A DNA stretch of 64,000 bases from Loxodes magnus (GCA_946699065.1 CAMPDV010000059.1:434001-498000); one strand, 5' to 3'. Counted from the stretch's first letter, positions 33,969-47,350 are shown. Notes: generated from the sequence alone by a model not told the origin. Translations and numbers: made by a program.

Positions 33969-36247
33969 TTTTAGTAATTAAAATTATAATGACTTTATCC
34001 ATTTTCTCTAACTTAGATATTTTTACTTTTAACTATTTTAAAAAGTAAACTAAAAACTATGTTTATCAAAGCTAAAAATAAAGGTATTTTTATATAATTG
34101 CCAATAAATAAATGGCCATATGCATTTATTTCCTTCATTCTTCGACTTAAATTAATGCTTCTTTAATTTTAGTAACTTTGAAGCTAATCAATTAATACAA
34201 TATCCTCTCATTAATTTAGTTAATTGTTATCTCATTAATTTAATGATTTACAAGCTGATTTTAATCAATCCTTATATATTATTTTAATTTATCACTCATT
34301 ACTTTATATTTGCTTCTATTAAACCTAAATAGGATATATTCACTTAATTCTACCATTAAGACTAATTTCCTATTTATATTGTAAGCTTATCTAATACGAA
34401 GATTTGCCATTTGCTGAGATTATTTATTTCTAAATCATAAAGTAGCTCTTTCATTTTATATAACTAGGCTAATAGGAGTTCTATGCTTATTAGCACTTAA
34501 GAGATTTTTGTAATTTATTAGCTAGATAATTAGTTGAATTGTAAGATGATACTTGAACTGGCAATTTTATATTAATAACAGAGTTAGATATAGTTATAGA
34601 TATACTGACTATAGATGTAATGATGTATATTGAGAAGAAGTTTAAAAGCTGGAAAAATGGTTGAGTAATTAGCTTATTAACTAGTAAAGACTACAAATGA
34701 TCATATTATATCAAAAAGCTTATGATATTTAATTACCTCAGACTATATTCCTTAATATTATCGACTATTATTCATATAATCCATTCATAAAATTAAAATA
34801 TACGTTAGAATCAAGAAGGCAATATGTGAATCTTTAAAGCATAAACTTTTAAATGGATTGAAGTTTAATTTTATTTGAATAATTTTAAAAATTTTCTAAA
34901 TTTAACTGATTTTAATAAGTTTTTGGCAGTAAAATGCAAGAATATTAGTATTTTTTTTTAATCAATCATTAAAGACTTTATATTCTACTTTTTTCCTTAG
35001 GGCATAATTGAAGCTATTTAAACTTCTAAGATAAGTAAACTTATACTAGATGATCTTAGTACCTTAATAATAAACTACTAATATGTCAAATTTCTAATCC
35101 TTATAGCATAAAAATGCATAGAGGCAAATCTTATTCCATATCTCTAAAATTTATCCCTAACTAACTACTTCTAATAATGATGCTTCGCTCTTTCTTATTA
35201 TTAACTAAGAAAGAGTATCTCATATTGAACTATCAAAGCTCCATTCCAGATTAGTTTTACTTAAGTTATTCTATTTAATATTTTGAGGAATTAATAATTA
35301 AATAATATAAATTATCTTTAAAGATTAACTAAATTAACTTAAATATAAAGAGTAGAGCATATAAGAAGATAGTATTAGTACTAGAGAAGCTAGATAGAAG
35401 CAAGAGTTAATATATAGAGATAGAAGGCCATTCTATTTAGATAATTTAAGGATCGCTATTAATTTTAAATTAAACTCCTTCAGTTAACTGATAAAACCTT
35501 TTTAGTATCTCTAGAAAGAGAGCAACAGGTAGAATATATCAAATAGAAAATTAATAAGCCACTTAAAGCTGATATCTGAAAGTTAGATATATGTTGTTGT
35601 CTATTTAATAGATTAGCGAGGAACTTGAATATTAATGCAGGGCTTCAAATAATATTTAGTAATAAGGATAGAAAATACTTATAGCGATCTACTCTACAAT
35701 TTTTATTTGAAATGTAATTTAAAAAAATTTATGAAACTTATTATGCAATAAATGTCTTAAGATTATCATTACTATAATAACTTGCTCAATCAATTATCAT
35801 TTACATCATTCAAGTTTTTTAGAAATTAAATTAAAATTTTAAAAGCAAAGCAAGAATTAGAAAAGTGCATCGTTAACTCTAAAACTAATACATTCAAATC
35901 TAATTTTCGTGTTTTAAGCTAAAAGAAAAATCTAAATTTTTAAGAGTTTGCGACCAGAAAGTAAAAAGTATTTTTATATACAGAAATACCAAAAATAATA
36001 AGCAAACAAAATAAAATCAAAATTTTATGGATGTTCACATTCATAAAAGCAGGTTTTAGCTCCTTTTTGTTATATAATTTATATTTGGTATATTAAAAGC
36101 AATGAATAAATAAAAGGAGAGTAAGGGATATAAATAATTAGGTAAGATAGGTAGTAAACATAAGAAATGAAAATGAGTAATTAGAATTAAAATAGATGCA
36201 TTTCATCTTTAAATTGATATATAATAACTTTCATTTAAGCTATTAAA
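33969..36247. other. spacer with open plus-strand frames, no confirmed gene
   Basis: 2.3 kb between the glutamine-rich gene and the SUMO-ligase gene. Plus-strand frames at 34330-34900 (QHLRDFCNLLARQLVELQDD, TELDIVIDIL) and 35340-35720 (LVLEKLDRSKSQYIEIEG, ISEELEYQCRASNN) look partly coding, but in-frame TGA occurs at about the chance rate and the two frames are out of phase. A spliced gene of unknown function is possible. Confidence 0.35.
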
Positions 36248-37891
36248 ATGTAATCTAATTCCGTTGACCTTTAAAATTAAGAAAATTTAGCTCTTTTATA
36301 GCGACTGTCTTAACAAAGAATAACAAAGTTGAGAGAAATTGGTAAAAAACTTAGCATAGGAAACGTTTAAGGAAAGAAGGAAGAAATTGTTAATCGTTTA
36401 TTTGAACTTTTAATTACTGAAGAAGGAATAAAAAAGGTTAAAGAACTTAATGACTAAGAATTTGTTGAGGCAGTTCTTTAGAATCCTTAAAACTCGAGTT
36501 AAACTTTAGTTCCTAAGTAGGGAGAATCGCTTACTACTTTAGGTAAGGGAACTATAACTGTCCAAGGTAAGGCTATCACAATAAAATGTGTATGCTAGTC
36601 TGGTCCTAAACCATTAATTTAATGTTCAACCTGTAAAAATTGATAACATATTAAATGTATGCTAAAGAATGTTGACATTCAACCTTATGAGTGTGTTCTT
36701 TGTCAGGCTTGTAAAATAAATCCCTTTAATGAAGTTGTCTCAGCTATTTTATTACCTTATAAAATAACTCCTTATCCCTAAGCACTTTAGTAGCCAGGAA
36801 AAGCTTAGACTTCATTTTAGTTATAAGAAAGTATCAGAAATTAAATCTATACTGAAGGTGGAGCGCTACAGATTCAAATAAGATGCTTAAAAATAGATGG
36901 ATTAGGCTATGAACATAGTTGACCAAAAGTAGGAGCCTTACAATTTAACGATCAGCTGATAGCTGAATTTAAATAACCAGAGAATCCAAATGCAAAAAAG
37001 AGAAAAGATGAAGCAATTAACATAACAACTTTAGTAAGAACTGGAAATAATACAATAGAAATAATGCAGCATTCTGACTCAGATGTATACTGTGGAATGG
37101 TTCTTTTAGTTAAGCAAAGAGATTCTAAATTTATAATATAAAATGTAAGAAACAAGAATCTATTGTCAGAAGTATCATGCAGAGATAAATTAAAGAAGTA
37201 TTTTGTTATTGGTAACTCGGATGATATTACATTCGCAAATGAAAATTTGAAGATTTCTCTTAGATGTCCCTTAACAATGCAATAAATTGAAACGCCTGTT
37301 AGAGGTAGAAAGTGTAGTCATTTGTAGCCTTTTAGTTTGGAAACATACGTAGAATTAATGAAGACTGCTAAAGTTAGGAAATGAGCATGTCCTGTATGTC
37401 GAGGAAAGGCATTTGAGCTGGATATAGACGGGTTTTTACAAAAAATTTGTAAGGAAGTTTATGGAAACCAGGCTGCCGTAGAGTGTGAAATATTCTAGAA
37501 TGGAGATTATAAAGTAATATATGATGAGGAAGAGCTTAAGGAATAAGAATTTAAAGTTAAAAGAAAAAGAGAAAGCAACAATACTTCAAGTGAGTAATTA
37601 ACTGAAGTGTAAGAAATTGATCAAAGTTTTACTGGACAAAAAAAGAGAAAAACTAATATCTAAAACCAAAATAACTAAGTTTTAGAAGAGGCTAAAGAAC
37701 ATGGCTCAAATGAAGAAGCAACAATATTTTAAGAAAAGATTGTTGAGCATTTTAATCTTTAAGAAAACCAGTAGCATCAAGTGTAATAATAGTAAACAAC
37801 TCAATAACCTGTAGCGATATAGTAGCCTAAGCAAAACTAAAAGAATAAGCCCAAACCAGGTTCTTTAGAGTTACCAATTGAACTTGATTGA
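36248..37891 (+). CDS. PIAS/SIZ-type SUMO E3 ligase (SP-RING)
   Basis: 547 residues from MQSNSVDLQNQEN. A SAP-like helix pair is at about 20-60 (ITKLREIGKKLSIGNVQGK). At about 115-160 is a PHD-type zinc finger: CVCQSGPKPLIQCSTC, then WQHIKCM, ECVLCQAC. A PINIT-like region follows (about 190-320, with DQLIAEFKQPENPN and TLVRTGNNTIEI). The SP-RING at about 338-395 has LRCPLTMQQIETPVRG, CSHLQPFSLETY and WACPVCRG. The SAP-PHD-PINIT-SP-RING order is that of plant/yeast SIZ proteins. It should transfer SUMO onto nuclear targets with the Ubc9 E2. The tail is Gln-rich with basic nuclear-localisation-like clusters (KVKRKRES, QKKRKTN) and ends LPIELD-TGA. If that TGA is Trp, the frame runs to TGA 38003-38005 through hydrophobic sequence that looks non-coding. 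Trp at three earlier sites is TGA. No introns. Confidence 0.93.
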
Positions 37892-38232
37892 GATAATCCA
37901 TGTTACATTTTAATTAATAAATAAGTATTTAATTTACTACTATTTCTAATCTCATTATCTTCTTTCTAAGCATCTATATTCTATACCATTATCTTTCTTT
38001 AATGAACCTCATAGACTAATATTCTTCAAGCAAATATGCATGCTTCTATAACCAAAAATATTTAATTTAAGGTGATTTCTTTTAATAATTAATTAAATAA
38101 AAGAGGAAGCTAAACAATATAGTTGACTGTGTATTAATTATAAATAGAGTATCTAGAATCTTAAAGTTTAGTAGCGCATATTGAATTAGATATCATAAGA
38201 ATGAAGTTAATATTTATAAAAATTACATTGTA

Positions 38233-41200
38233 TCATTCAAAAGAAGAGAAATTCATTCTGTGCTTTGGCGGTAAGCATGCTTCTTTTCTTAAATTCTTGC
38301 ATGAAAGATTGCCTTAAAATTCCTTCTAAATTTATTAATCCTTAACTTTATTGTTTGTATTCTGTGCAAATTGAAGAATGGAATTTTTGAGTTTATAGAA
38401 AGCCAATATATAGTCAAAACTACTTTCTCTAGGAGTTGCTTCGTTAAATATTCCTTCTCGAGGAGTATAAGAATATATTGTACTGGAGTGAGGGGTATTA
38501 TCATATTAACTTACGTTTAAAAAATTTCCAGAAAGATTCATCTATCGTCTTGCTTAAGTTATTTCTAAATTAGCCTCAGTCTTTAATTCTTTATAAGGGG
38601 TTTCTGACATATTATTTAGTAAATTATTGAAAAAGCTTTACAGATCAATGATTTCCTTCTTTATTTTTTTACACTAGCATCCCTCATTTAAAATTGTAAG
38701 TCTACTTTAATCTTAAAATTATTGTATCTGCTTATTTTATATTTGAATCTTTGAAGAAAAATTTTTATTTTCAGTTTGAAGATTTAAAATTTGATTTTCT
38801 AGATCCTATTTTTCATTTTGAATTTTCTTATATTTATCCTTTATAATTTAGAGTTCATTTAGTATTTGTAATGATTCCATACTAGAATCATTTTTATTTC
38901 TATATTAAAGCTACTCTTAAAATCTTTAGTTCTCTTTTTTCAAAATCTCAATCACTTCTTGATTCTCTTCATTTAAATTAACTTTACTCAGTTCCTAGTT
39001 TTATAAACGTTGGAGCTTCAAAGTTGTATTTTAGTTTTCTTACTAAAGACTGCAAATTTATTAATATTGGGCTTTACTATTTTCTTCAAGTATACCAATA
39101 AAGCCTTAATTTTCATTTATGGCCTAGCTCTATTATTCTATTTACTAGTTTTATTTCTGTATGATTTTGCTATACTAACTAACATTAAGATTTTCTTTCT
39201 ATAAGCACTGCTATAATCTTAAAATGTCATTTTCTAGTTACTTGTTCAACCTTTTCTATTCTTTAAGTTTCTGCTTTTTTTATTTATTTTTTTAATATAA
39301 TTGACTCAATTATTCGTTAAGCACAATTTCTTAATGCTGCTTTTCTTTTTATAGGAAAATCAACTATTTTTCTTTTTCACTTGGAAGATTTGCCTATTGC
39401 TACAACTCTGATATCTTTTAATTTAGAAACTAGATTTTCTGTTTTCTTCTTTCTGACTTTTCAGCTTACTTAGTCTTCTCTTTAATTTCTTCAACAAGAA
39501 TTTCTTTTTAGGTTTGAAGCTGAGAAATCTGAGAGTCATATGCACTTGAGATAATCATTGAGGTATTAGACTTAGTTTCTAATAATTTATTTTCAAGTTC
39601 CTTATTATCTCTATCTTTCTGTTCAATTTTTTAATTAAAGTCTAGTTATTAGTTAAGAATCTAATTTTATAATATTTTGTTATCATTTTAAAGTTAATTA
39701 ATTGCAGACTCAAGCTCATTTATTTGCTTTACTCTATTTTGTAAATCGGTAACTTGTCTTTTTAATTACGAAATTTTTTTTTCTTGGAAGATATTTTTTG
39801 GTTCAAGTTTTATGTAGTTATTGAGAAATTAGATTTCATACTCTAAATTGTATTTTCCAAACTCTCTGCTTGCTATTTATATAAGTGAGTATTCTTTTAT
39901 TCATTTTATAGATCTTAGTACTTTCTTCTTAAGTCAATAAGTTTTTATTTTCTTTCTTCTGAGATTTTTTGTAGATATTAAACTTTCTCACCTAGTAAGA
40001 GTTCAGCACTCTCCTTTTCGTTTTTTAGTTGAAGTATCTATTTTTCATATCTACCAATTTCATCACATTAGAAATAATACTTTTAAACGTTCTTTTCAAG
40101 TTTATTAATTTAGGAGTTTATATTGATGCTAGAATTCTCTAGTTCTGAGATTTATACTTGATGTTCAATTATACTTTCCTGCTTTCTATCAGATTTCTTG
40201 ATTAAAGATTACAAGTTTTTCAATTAGTTTTCTTTCTCGACTTAGAGTTACTTGATTTGCTTATCATGTGAACTTAAATCTTATTGCTAGGTTTAGATAA
40301 GCTTATATCAATTTTCCAGTTCCTTTATCCTTCCCTCTATTTCTTAGTTTTATTTTTCTAGGACAACTATTTGAGTATTTTACTTAATACATTCTTCTGT
40401 CTTATTTTCTATAGTCTGTATTTTCTCCTTAACTTAACGATTTAGTTCGCTTTTTTCATTTTAAAGCTTTTAAATAACTTAGTTGTGATCTTGCCTATTA
40501 ACTTAGTTTTACTATAAATCCTCAAACTGATTTTATAGTTAAGCTTGCTTATTTTAGCAATCTTTAGCCTATTTTTATAACTGCTCTATTTTTTGTTCCT
40601 ACTTACAAAGCATTTCATCCTTCTACTTTTAAAGTAGGAGTTATTCCTTATGACTGATTACTAAAAGTTATTTTTACTATTACAGTTCACTTAACTTGGT
40701 TTCAATATCTTTACTGGAAATATTATCTGCCTGCATCTTTTAAATTTAAAACTATAGCTATAAGATTTTGCTTTCATACTATTTTATAATCTAATCCTGC
40801 TTTTACTTTAAATCTTCACTTCTTATTTCATAAGTTTTACTAATCGAGTCATTATTGCTTTGAATATCCTTAAGCTAGTTTATAATACCTTGCATTTACT
40901 ATTTACTTGCTGTGCTTTACTACTAGAGCATGTTCTCAATTTTATTAATTCTCACTTCCAAGTTTTGAAAATAGCTGCTTTTCTCCTTTTCTAGATTTAG
41001 AGTTAGCTGATTAAAGTTTTGCTATAGATTAGATAAATGATCAAGATCAACTGTTTACTTGAATACGTCTTTTGTTTGGCTGTATGTTAATGAGTCTGTA
41101 TATTTAATTTAGCTTTCAAATGAATACTCTGACTGATTTAGGATTTCAGAGGTATTAACAGGTTAATACTTAGCAATCTAATCCTATTTCCCTAACTTTA

Positions 41201-41408
41201 TTATTTGGCTTAGCAGAAAATGGTTAGTCTTTACTTCTTAACTCTAATCTATCTTTACTTATGAGCAGCATTTTTTGGAAATTCTAGGATTTCACTACTG
41301 CACACACTCTTTACAAACAGAGTGTCCACAATTCATAAGTTTAGGTTTTTATTTTTTCTCATCAAATAACTTATTGCAGGAAGGACATACGAAATCACGC
41401 CTTTCCAT
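38233..41408 (-). CDS. RING-like / long coiled-coil protein
   Basis: 1051 residues after removal of a 20-nt intron (39843-39862). The N-terminus MERRDFVCPSCNKLFDE...LMNCGHSVCKECVQQW is a RING-type zinc site: C-x2-C, C-x-H, C-x2-C. The expected last C-x2-C is replaced by KKCCS, so the second metal site may be altered. After a short linker (residues 70-130) the protein is coiled coil to about 880: repeated Leu/Gln/Glu/Lys heptads such as KQELENKLLETKSN and QNEKSELNRQVKEKIQTIE. A Ser/Thr/Pro-bearing tail (SETPYKELKTEA, SSTIYSYTPREG, NEATPRESSFDY) may hold phosphorylation sites. Most Gln are TAA/TAG. It resembles TRIM or centrosomal RING coiled-coil proteins in layout only. E3 ligase activity is possible but unproven. 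Confidence 0.88.
39843..39862 (-). other. 20-nt intron in the RING/coiled-coil gene
   Basis: Begins GTTTGG and ends TTTAG. Splicing joins HLYKQQAE to KYEIQFLNNYIKLEPKN and makes the two long coiled-coil frames one. Together with the TGA at 38233 this gives an exact multiple of three. Confidence 0.9.
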
Positions 41409-42133
41409 TTAAACTATGAAATTAATAAACTATTTTCTTAAAGTTTTTATAATTTAACTATAAGCAAACTATTCAAATTAATACATTCAACATACTCTAA
41501 ACACAAAGCAAAATAGCCAAAATATTATTAGAATAGCTTTATTTCATAAGCATTACACTCTAAAAGGAGAAAGCATAAAAGTAAAATTTAGTCATTATTT
41601 GCTATAAGAATAAGTGCTTTAGTAAGATGGAAGTTAAGTAATTTATCTATATAATTATATGACTAATTATTATATCAGCTGTTCTAAGATTATTAAGCAT
41701 AATAAAAAACTTAATTATCACGCTCATTAACAAATATATTTATAGTATATTTATAAATCTGCAGTTACTCTAACTTTCAGTTTTTATTTTCAAGATAAAT
41801 TTTAAACTGTTCTAGTAAAATATAGAAAAGGTACGATACTTAAGAATTCAATGATGAAGTAAAATGTTATATATTTATCATATGTGATAGATAAAATGCC
41901 AATATTAGTATAATGTTTACATGGAAATATAAATACTGGACACAATATTAAAAGGTTAGCTAAAGTAAAATAAATAACCTTCACTATGGATTTTATCTAT
42001 AATAGAATACTTAATAATGAAATATAAATGAAGACTAATAATAGATGACTTGTCAAATTGAAAACAGACAGGTGATGAAAAGATTGAGTAAGTCTTTAAA
42101 AAATAAATTATTAATAGAGTCAATAAAACCTTT
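41409..42133. other. A+T-rich spacer between two minus-strand genes
   Basis: Contains an open plus frame from 41629 (MEVKQFIYIII...), but it carries about six TGA codons in 150, the density expected by chance, so it is dismissed. It holds the promoter region of the RING gene and the 3' flank of the four-TM gene. Confidence 0.5.
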
Positions 42134-42975
42134 TCAACTCTTGTAATTATCTTCGTTCATCTCGGTAGTAATATCGTGTAGTTTACTACCAAATGCATCT
42201 CTGAATTTTCTTCTATATCCACAGCAATAGAAAAGATAGGCAATCCAAGTAAAGGAAAACGCTCCTTCGTAAACTGATGCGCCTGCTATTGTTGTAATTT
42301 CTTCTATTTCTAATCTGTATTCGATAGTGTAAAGAACTGTTGTAAAAACTATAAAAGCTAAAGTCATCATTATTAAAGCAATATGCATGAAAACTCCATT
42401 TGCAATTACATTTTTGCATGGAAATTATGTGTTGTAAAAGGCTTATTTTATATGTATTACAGGCATAAGCATTGCTATGCATCCAAAGAATAAGAAAAAG
42501 CATGTGAATAAAGCAGTCTAATGAGTAAAAATAAACTTACAACAATACTTCCAGCTACCCATTAGTTTAATGCAAGGCAAAAATTATCATACCATTCATC
42601 ATAGTTCCTAATGACATCACAACCTTAGCAAAAACAGAATTCTTCTCTGAATTGGAACAAATCTAAGAAATAGGTTGCGTCAGTATCATCTAATAAATTT
42701 CGAGAATTAGAAGCCCACCAACTTATACTTGTTACTATCTCTCCTCCTTTAATATCAGCAACTGTATTATCAATTGAATCTTAAATCATATCCTCATTTT
42801 ATGTAATGAGATCTATCAATGAAAAGTAGTCATAAAAATACAAATGTTTCTGAGTCTTAAATGGTCTGAAATCTGCTCAAATAAACCATCCTGGAATAGT
42901 AAAGGCTATTAAGGCCATACTAATAGCCAAGCAAAGTAGAGTACTCATACAATAGGCGCAATTTTTTTCTAGCAT
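42134..42975 (-). CDS. four-transmembrane-segment membrane protein
   Basis: 272 residues after removing a 23-nt intron (42518-42540). It begins MLEKNCAYCMSTLLCLA. The layout is TM1 (LLCLAISMALIAFTIPGW), a long first extracellular/lumenal loop of about 125 residues with several Cys (EEFCFCQGC), TM2 (TALFTCFFLFFGCIAMLM), a short loop, TM3 (ALIMMTLAFIVFTTVLY), a brief loop, TM4 (FSFTWIAYLFYCCGY) and a charged cytosolic tail (RRKFRDAFGSK...MNEDNYKS). This is the claudin/PMP22/tetraspanin-like plan, but the claudin W-GLW-C-C signature is not evident. Function unknown; a plasma-membrane or organelle-membrane organiser is a guess. Confidence 0.8.
42518..42540 (-). other. 23-nt intron in the four-TM gene
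   Basis: Begins GTAAGTTT and ends TCATTAG. It joins GSIV to TALFTCFF, restoring TM2 and the downstream frame through to NEDNYKS and TGA 42134. Confidence 0.92.
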
Positions 42976-43153
42976 TTTTATATTCTTTAAAATATGGAAA
43001 AGGCTTATTTAAGTCTTTAATAATTTACTTATATAATTCTTTTACGAAACTAACTTTCTTACACTTATTTAATTGCTGACTAGCAATTTTTGATGAAGAT
43101 TAACTTATCTTATTTTATAATATCAATCAAATCAACGTTGAATTTTTTATCAA

Positions 43154-45766
43154 TCAGTCAATCTAGAAATTTACGTTTCTTTGAAGCCGCAAAATAGGTG
43201 GCAATTTGACTCTTTTTAATCCCAATTAATTATTATTCAACAGATCTTCTTCTTTTGAATTACTTTAGTTTTTTTAAAAACTCTGCTAGACTTCGTTCAT
43301 CACAGTTTCCTGCTCGCTACTTTGATATTTCAAAGTTATATCTCTTTACTAATGCTCGGTTTGATCACTACTAGAATTTCTTTCACTTTGCTGCATTTAA
43401 ATAGTATTTTATTAGGTTATGGGATTAAGCTCATACTATGAATTACAAATGACAATTTCTTTAATTTGGTCTATCAATTATTACAACTGACTTACTTAAT
43501 CTTCAAGATTCTGAATTAAAGCACTTACTTTATTATTTTTCTAAACTGTGTGGATTTGGGACTAAACACTGTTTCAATCTACTTATTTTTTCTTATCTAG
43601 AAATTTTCCTAATCCTTTATAAATAACGAATTAGGATGCTTGTTCAAGCGTTTTTCCAAAGTAGGAATTTTTTTTTCTTTGGTTTAAAATTTTGGTTCAA
43701 TTTCTCTATCTCTTCTGAATCTTGAAAAAAGACTCCTCATCTATTTTTCTCTTTTTAGGACTTTAAATTTCTGAGATCATTTCTTTAGTTTTAACTTTAA
43801 TGTGTTTTTTAAAACCTTCAGAGTATGCATTATCGGTAGAAATAGATGTTGTCTCTTTACTATTTTAGATAATAATAGATCCATAAGAATTTATTTTAGA
43901 AGGTTCTGTATCAGTTTCGATGTAAAAGAGATCTTTGAATTGCTAACGTGGATATTTTCTCATTTGCATTTACGACTCTAACTGGTTTAGTACGCTTCTA
44001 TTTTTGCCAGCTAGATTCTGTATAGCTAATGATATTCTCTTCTTCTCTGCTTAGTGCTGGAAATCTAAGAGCTCAATAATCTCTTACTTTTCTTATTTAT
44101 TCTTCTCAATTCTTTTCAAAGCTATTTTCTGCATCTCATCTAGCACATCCTTGAACTCTTATAGAATCTAGCATAAATTTTCCTTTTCAAGCCTTAAAAG
44201 TTCTATCCCTCCATCAGTAGAAGCTTATAGAGTATTAAGTCTGCATGGAATATCTAAGACAATCTCAATTTCTCCAACATAGGAGCCTTGCTAGAAGGTT
44301 TTGTAAACATATCCTCTATGGACGTAATTTATTTTACCACTTACGATGAAATACATTTCAACAGGATGATTTCCTTCCTTATAAATGATTTCACATTCAT
44401 TGAAATATAATGGATGCAAATATATAGCGAATCTATAAATCAGGGAAGAATCTTTATTTTGGAAGAAGTATATCTTGTTCAAAGCTCCTCTATGTAAAGC
44501 CATTGCAACTTCTGCTTTCAAATGTACTGGCAAGGCATTAAATATATGATTCTTTTCTTCTCAGTTAAAGCTTTACTTCTAACTTATGTATTCCAATCCT
44601 TTTCTTAGCTTCTCTCTTAGTTCATGGGATATTTTGGCGTCTTTAGCGAAATGATTTATATAGATAGTCTTCAAATTTAAGTTCTATTCACGAGTGTCCA
44701 TATTAGCAAGGAGAGAACTAAGAGTACCAATTGTAAAGCTATAAAACCCTGCGCCACAGAGCATTCATATGATGCAAATTATTCTTTCTGTGTTATTAAA
44801 TGCTGAAATGTCTCCATATCCTACTGTCATTAAAGTGGTAAAAGCAAAGTAGACACTAATAAGATAGAGAGTTTACTCATTTTCGTTCTCATACCCCAAT
44901 TTCATAACTCAAGAATCATATGGAAAATCTCTCAACTTAGCCTGAAAATACCACAAGCAAGAAAAGAGATGCACAACAACAAACATAGTAATGATGAATG
45001 TTATTAGTCTCATTATCCCATGATTTAGTTGCAAGTAATCCTGGATTTTTTATTATACTTCATTATGCTTTGCAAACTATATAATCTTCAAGAGTCTCGC
45101 TATTTTCAGAAGTCTATATAGCCTTGGCAATCTAGCTAGTCTCATTAATTTATTATAGCTTCTGTCAGAAGACATTCCAGCTTCAATCAATTATGAGGGA
45201 ATGCAAGATATGAAATCGAATAGAAATCAGGTTTTTAAATAGGAGACTGCTATTTTCTTAATTTATCTTTCCAAAACTCCTTCTTGAATATAGTAACTTG
45301 AAATAAAATTCACTATCAAATCAGTAAAAAATAGTCCATCTAATGTACTCTCGAAAACTATTCATCCCAATGTATCTTCAGTTTCCATAACGCAAAGCTT
45401 GTAAGGCATAAACGTAGCAGTATATACAAGTAAGAAAGTTAGCGTTATGCTTCAAAACCCTTTAAATTTTGAATTAGGATGTAAAAGTGGAAAGGGTAAA
45501 GGCTCTTCTAGGTTCACATCGTTTGCAACAGTTTTAGATTAAAGTAACTGCTTAATGTTTTAGCGATAGTTTTTGTTCATATCTAGCAGATTTACGCTTG
45601 TACCATATAGTTGAATTTCTTTCATCAATTTACAAAGGAGATTGAAGGCTAATAGGTATACTCTAGCTCTCTACCACCTATCCTTAAATTTACTTACAAA
45701 CTTTGGTGTAACAGCTTTGGGTTTTTGCTATTTTTACTCTAGATTTTTGAATAAAGATTTTAGCAT
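43154..45766 (-). CDS. voltage/cyclic-nucleotide-gated potassium channel (EAG/CNG/HCN type)
   Basis: 870 residues, no intron. The N-terminal cytosolic part ends near residue 100 at PNSKFKGFWS. Six-TM core: S1 SITLTFLLVYTATFMPY, S2-S3 around DLIVNFISSYYIQEG and WFLFDFISCIP, a basic S4 (KLMRLARLPRLYRLLKIARL), S5 LITFIITMFVVVHLFSCLW, and pore/S6 with the K+ filter TLMTVGYGD near residue 317. A C-linker (ISHELREKLRKGLEYI) leads to a cyclic-nucleotide-binding domain at about 410-510 with NEMYFIVSGKI-type beta strands and VGEIEIVLDIPCRLNTL; the Gly-Glu and Arg of the binding cassette are kept. The tail of about 330 residues is polar, Gln/Lys/Glu-rich with short coiled coil. A K+-selective, cAMP/cGMP-modulated ciliary or plasma-membrane channel is expected. 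Ends at TGA after NFQID. Confidence 0.93.
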
Positions 45767-46005
45767 TTTTAATTACAAACTTAGCAAATGTTAGAAGACT
45801 TCAAAATGGCTTACTTTTAGTCATCAATATTTGTCTTTATTTTAATGGAAAAGATATCTTGTTCATATCGAGTATCTCTTGAACAGTTACTTATATAATA
45901 CAAAATATCAGACTAATAAAAATCATTAAATAGTCTATTCCATTGCAAGTAATATTTTATGCAAATGGAATAAAATTAGTTAAAATGACTTACTTTCTCC
46001 ATATC

Positions 46006-47350
46006 TCAATGTAAGATTTATTTTTACTACTTGAAGATATGTTGATGAATATTGCTTTGCTTGATTTAATTTAGCTTATTTTAAATGCATATATTAGTTA
46101 TATACAAACTATTTATTAAGCTAATGTATTAAGTCTGAACTTCCTTCCTCTTCTTTGGTAGCTTTTTAGTCTTAAGAGCTAATTAGTTAGGCCATAAATT
46201 AGGAATTATATCTCAAGGACTGGTGAATTCTTATTAAGAAGCTGCAAATCCAATAGTTTTAATTTCGCTAACTCCTTCTTCTGACTATGCGTATTTTACA
46301 AATTCAAATATTGAATGCTTTATATGTTCAGACTCTTGCTATATTCATTGGATTATTTAAGCAATTTATTTAAACTTAATAGCATTTTGCTTGAAAGATC
46401 TTACTTATTTTCTTGACTTTAGTAGTTAGTGCTCTCCTTCTTAGAGCTAATTTTCTATTTCATTTATTTAATTCAAAAAATTATCTCAAGAACCTTCCTC
46501 TTATAGCTTTTGAGGTGCTTATCAGTAATAATGGTTAAGTTAATCAAATAGCTTTCATATGTAGATTTACTCTTCCTTTAGTACCTGAGTTTGCTCATCT
46601 ATCTAAATATAAGGCCTTCTTTTAACTATAAAGAGCTTAATCTAGCTTAATTATCCACTAGTACATGCAGAAAATGTGTAAATCATACTTTTTAAAGCAT
46701 CAATAAAAGTAGGTGCATGCAAAAAATGCTAGACAGCAGTTTCATACATAAAGCTTTCTTCTAAGCTCTAAAGATTTTCAAACAGATATTTAAGATTCTC
46801 GCATTTTAATGAATTCTAGGTAAACAAAGAGTCAATTTGAGGAACATCGGTTTCGCTTATAGTAAAATCAGCTTTTAATAAGTTTTCCTTTCTAAGTTAG
46901 CATCCCATTTTATAATTAGAGAACAAGAAATAATTAAATAAAATAGTTTCTTTTACAAATCAAACTAATTTCAAGTCATCCACTGTAAACGACTCAAACT
47001 AGGATAGCTTTATTTACCTCAGTACTTAAAAAGCAAAATGCTCTGCTTATTTAGAAAACTACTGGATTCTGTTTTTCTAAAGTAGAAACTTTAATTGTCT
47101 TGGAGGGACTAGAAACTATGACACTTCATCATAATTATTCTATATAAGGTAGAAAGATCTTACTGTATAGTTAAAGGTATGATTGCTCAACATTATTTCT
47201 TTCAAAACTATAGTTTTATCACATTTTTCTCTCCCTACATTTCTAAACGCATTCACTACTATGAATTATAAGCAACTTCCAAATATCAACAAATTGCGAG
47301 TATTCATTTATCCTTGCTTGATCAGTTAGCATTTATTAGGTTAAAGGCAT
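46006..47350 (-). CDS. hypothetical protein, one or two tiny introns
   Basis: Starts MPLTQQMLTDQARINEYSQF only 43 nt after the stop of the upstream gene on the same strand. To stay open it needs a 22-nt intron at about 47235-47256. This gives 440 residues: SFYLIQNNYDEVSQFLVPP, LKADFTISETDVPQIDSLF, HAPTFIDALKSMIYTFSAC, QIDEQTQVLKEEQIYIWKLF, EEGVSEIKTIGFAASQ, and SPWDIIPNLWPNQLA followed by a basic stretch (KTKKLPKKRKE). A second possible 20-nt intron right after PKKRKE would change the last 50 residues. Composition is convincingly coding but no family is recognised. The basic end could be a nuclear signal. Confidence 0.6.

Noticed and set aside
41629-42077. Plus-strand frame MEVKQFIYIII... between two minus-strand genes
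   Set aside because: About six TGA codons in 150, the chance rate, and Ile/Leu/Lys-rich composition; also overlaps the four-TM gene's flank.
43154-45766. An apparent bacterial-type operon of minus-strand genes from 38 to 55 kb
   Set aside because: Same-strand genes have variable spacing, some contain spliceosomal introns, and there are no ribosome-binding sites or shared pathway.
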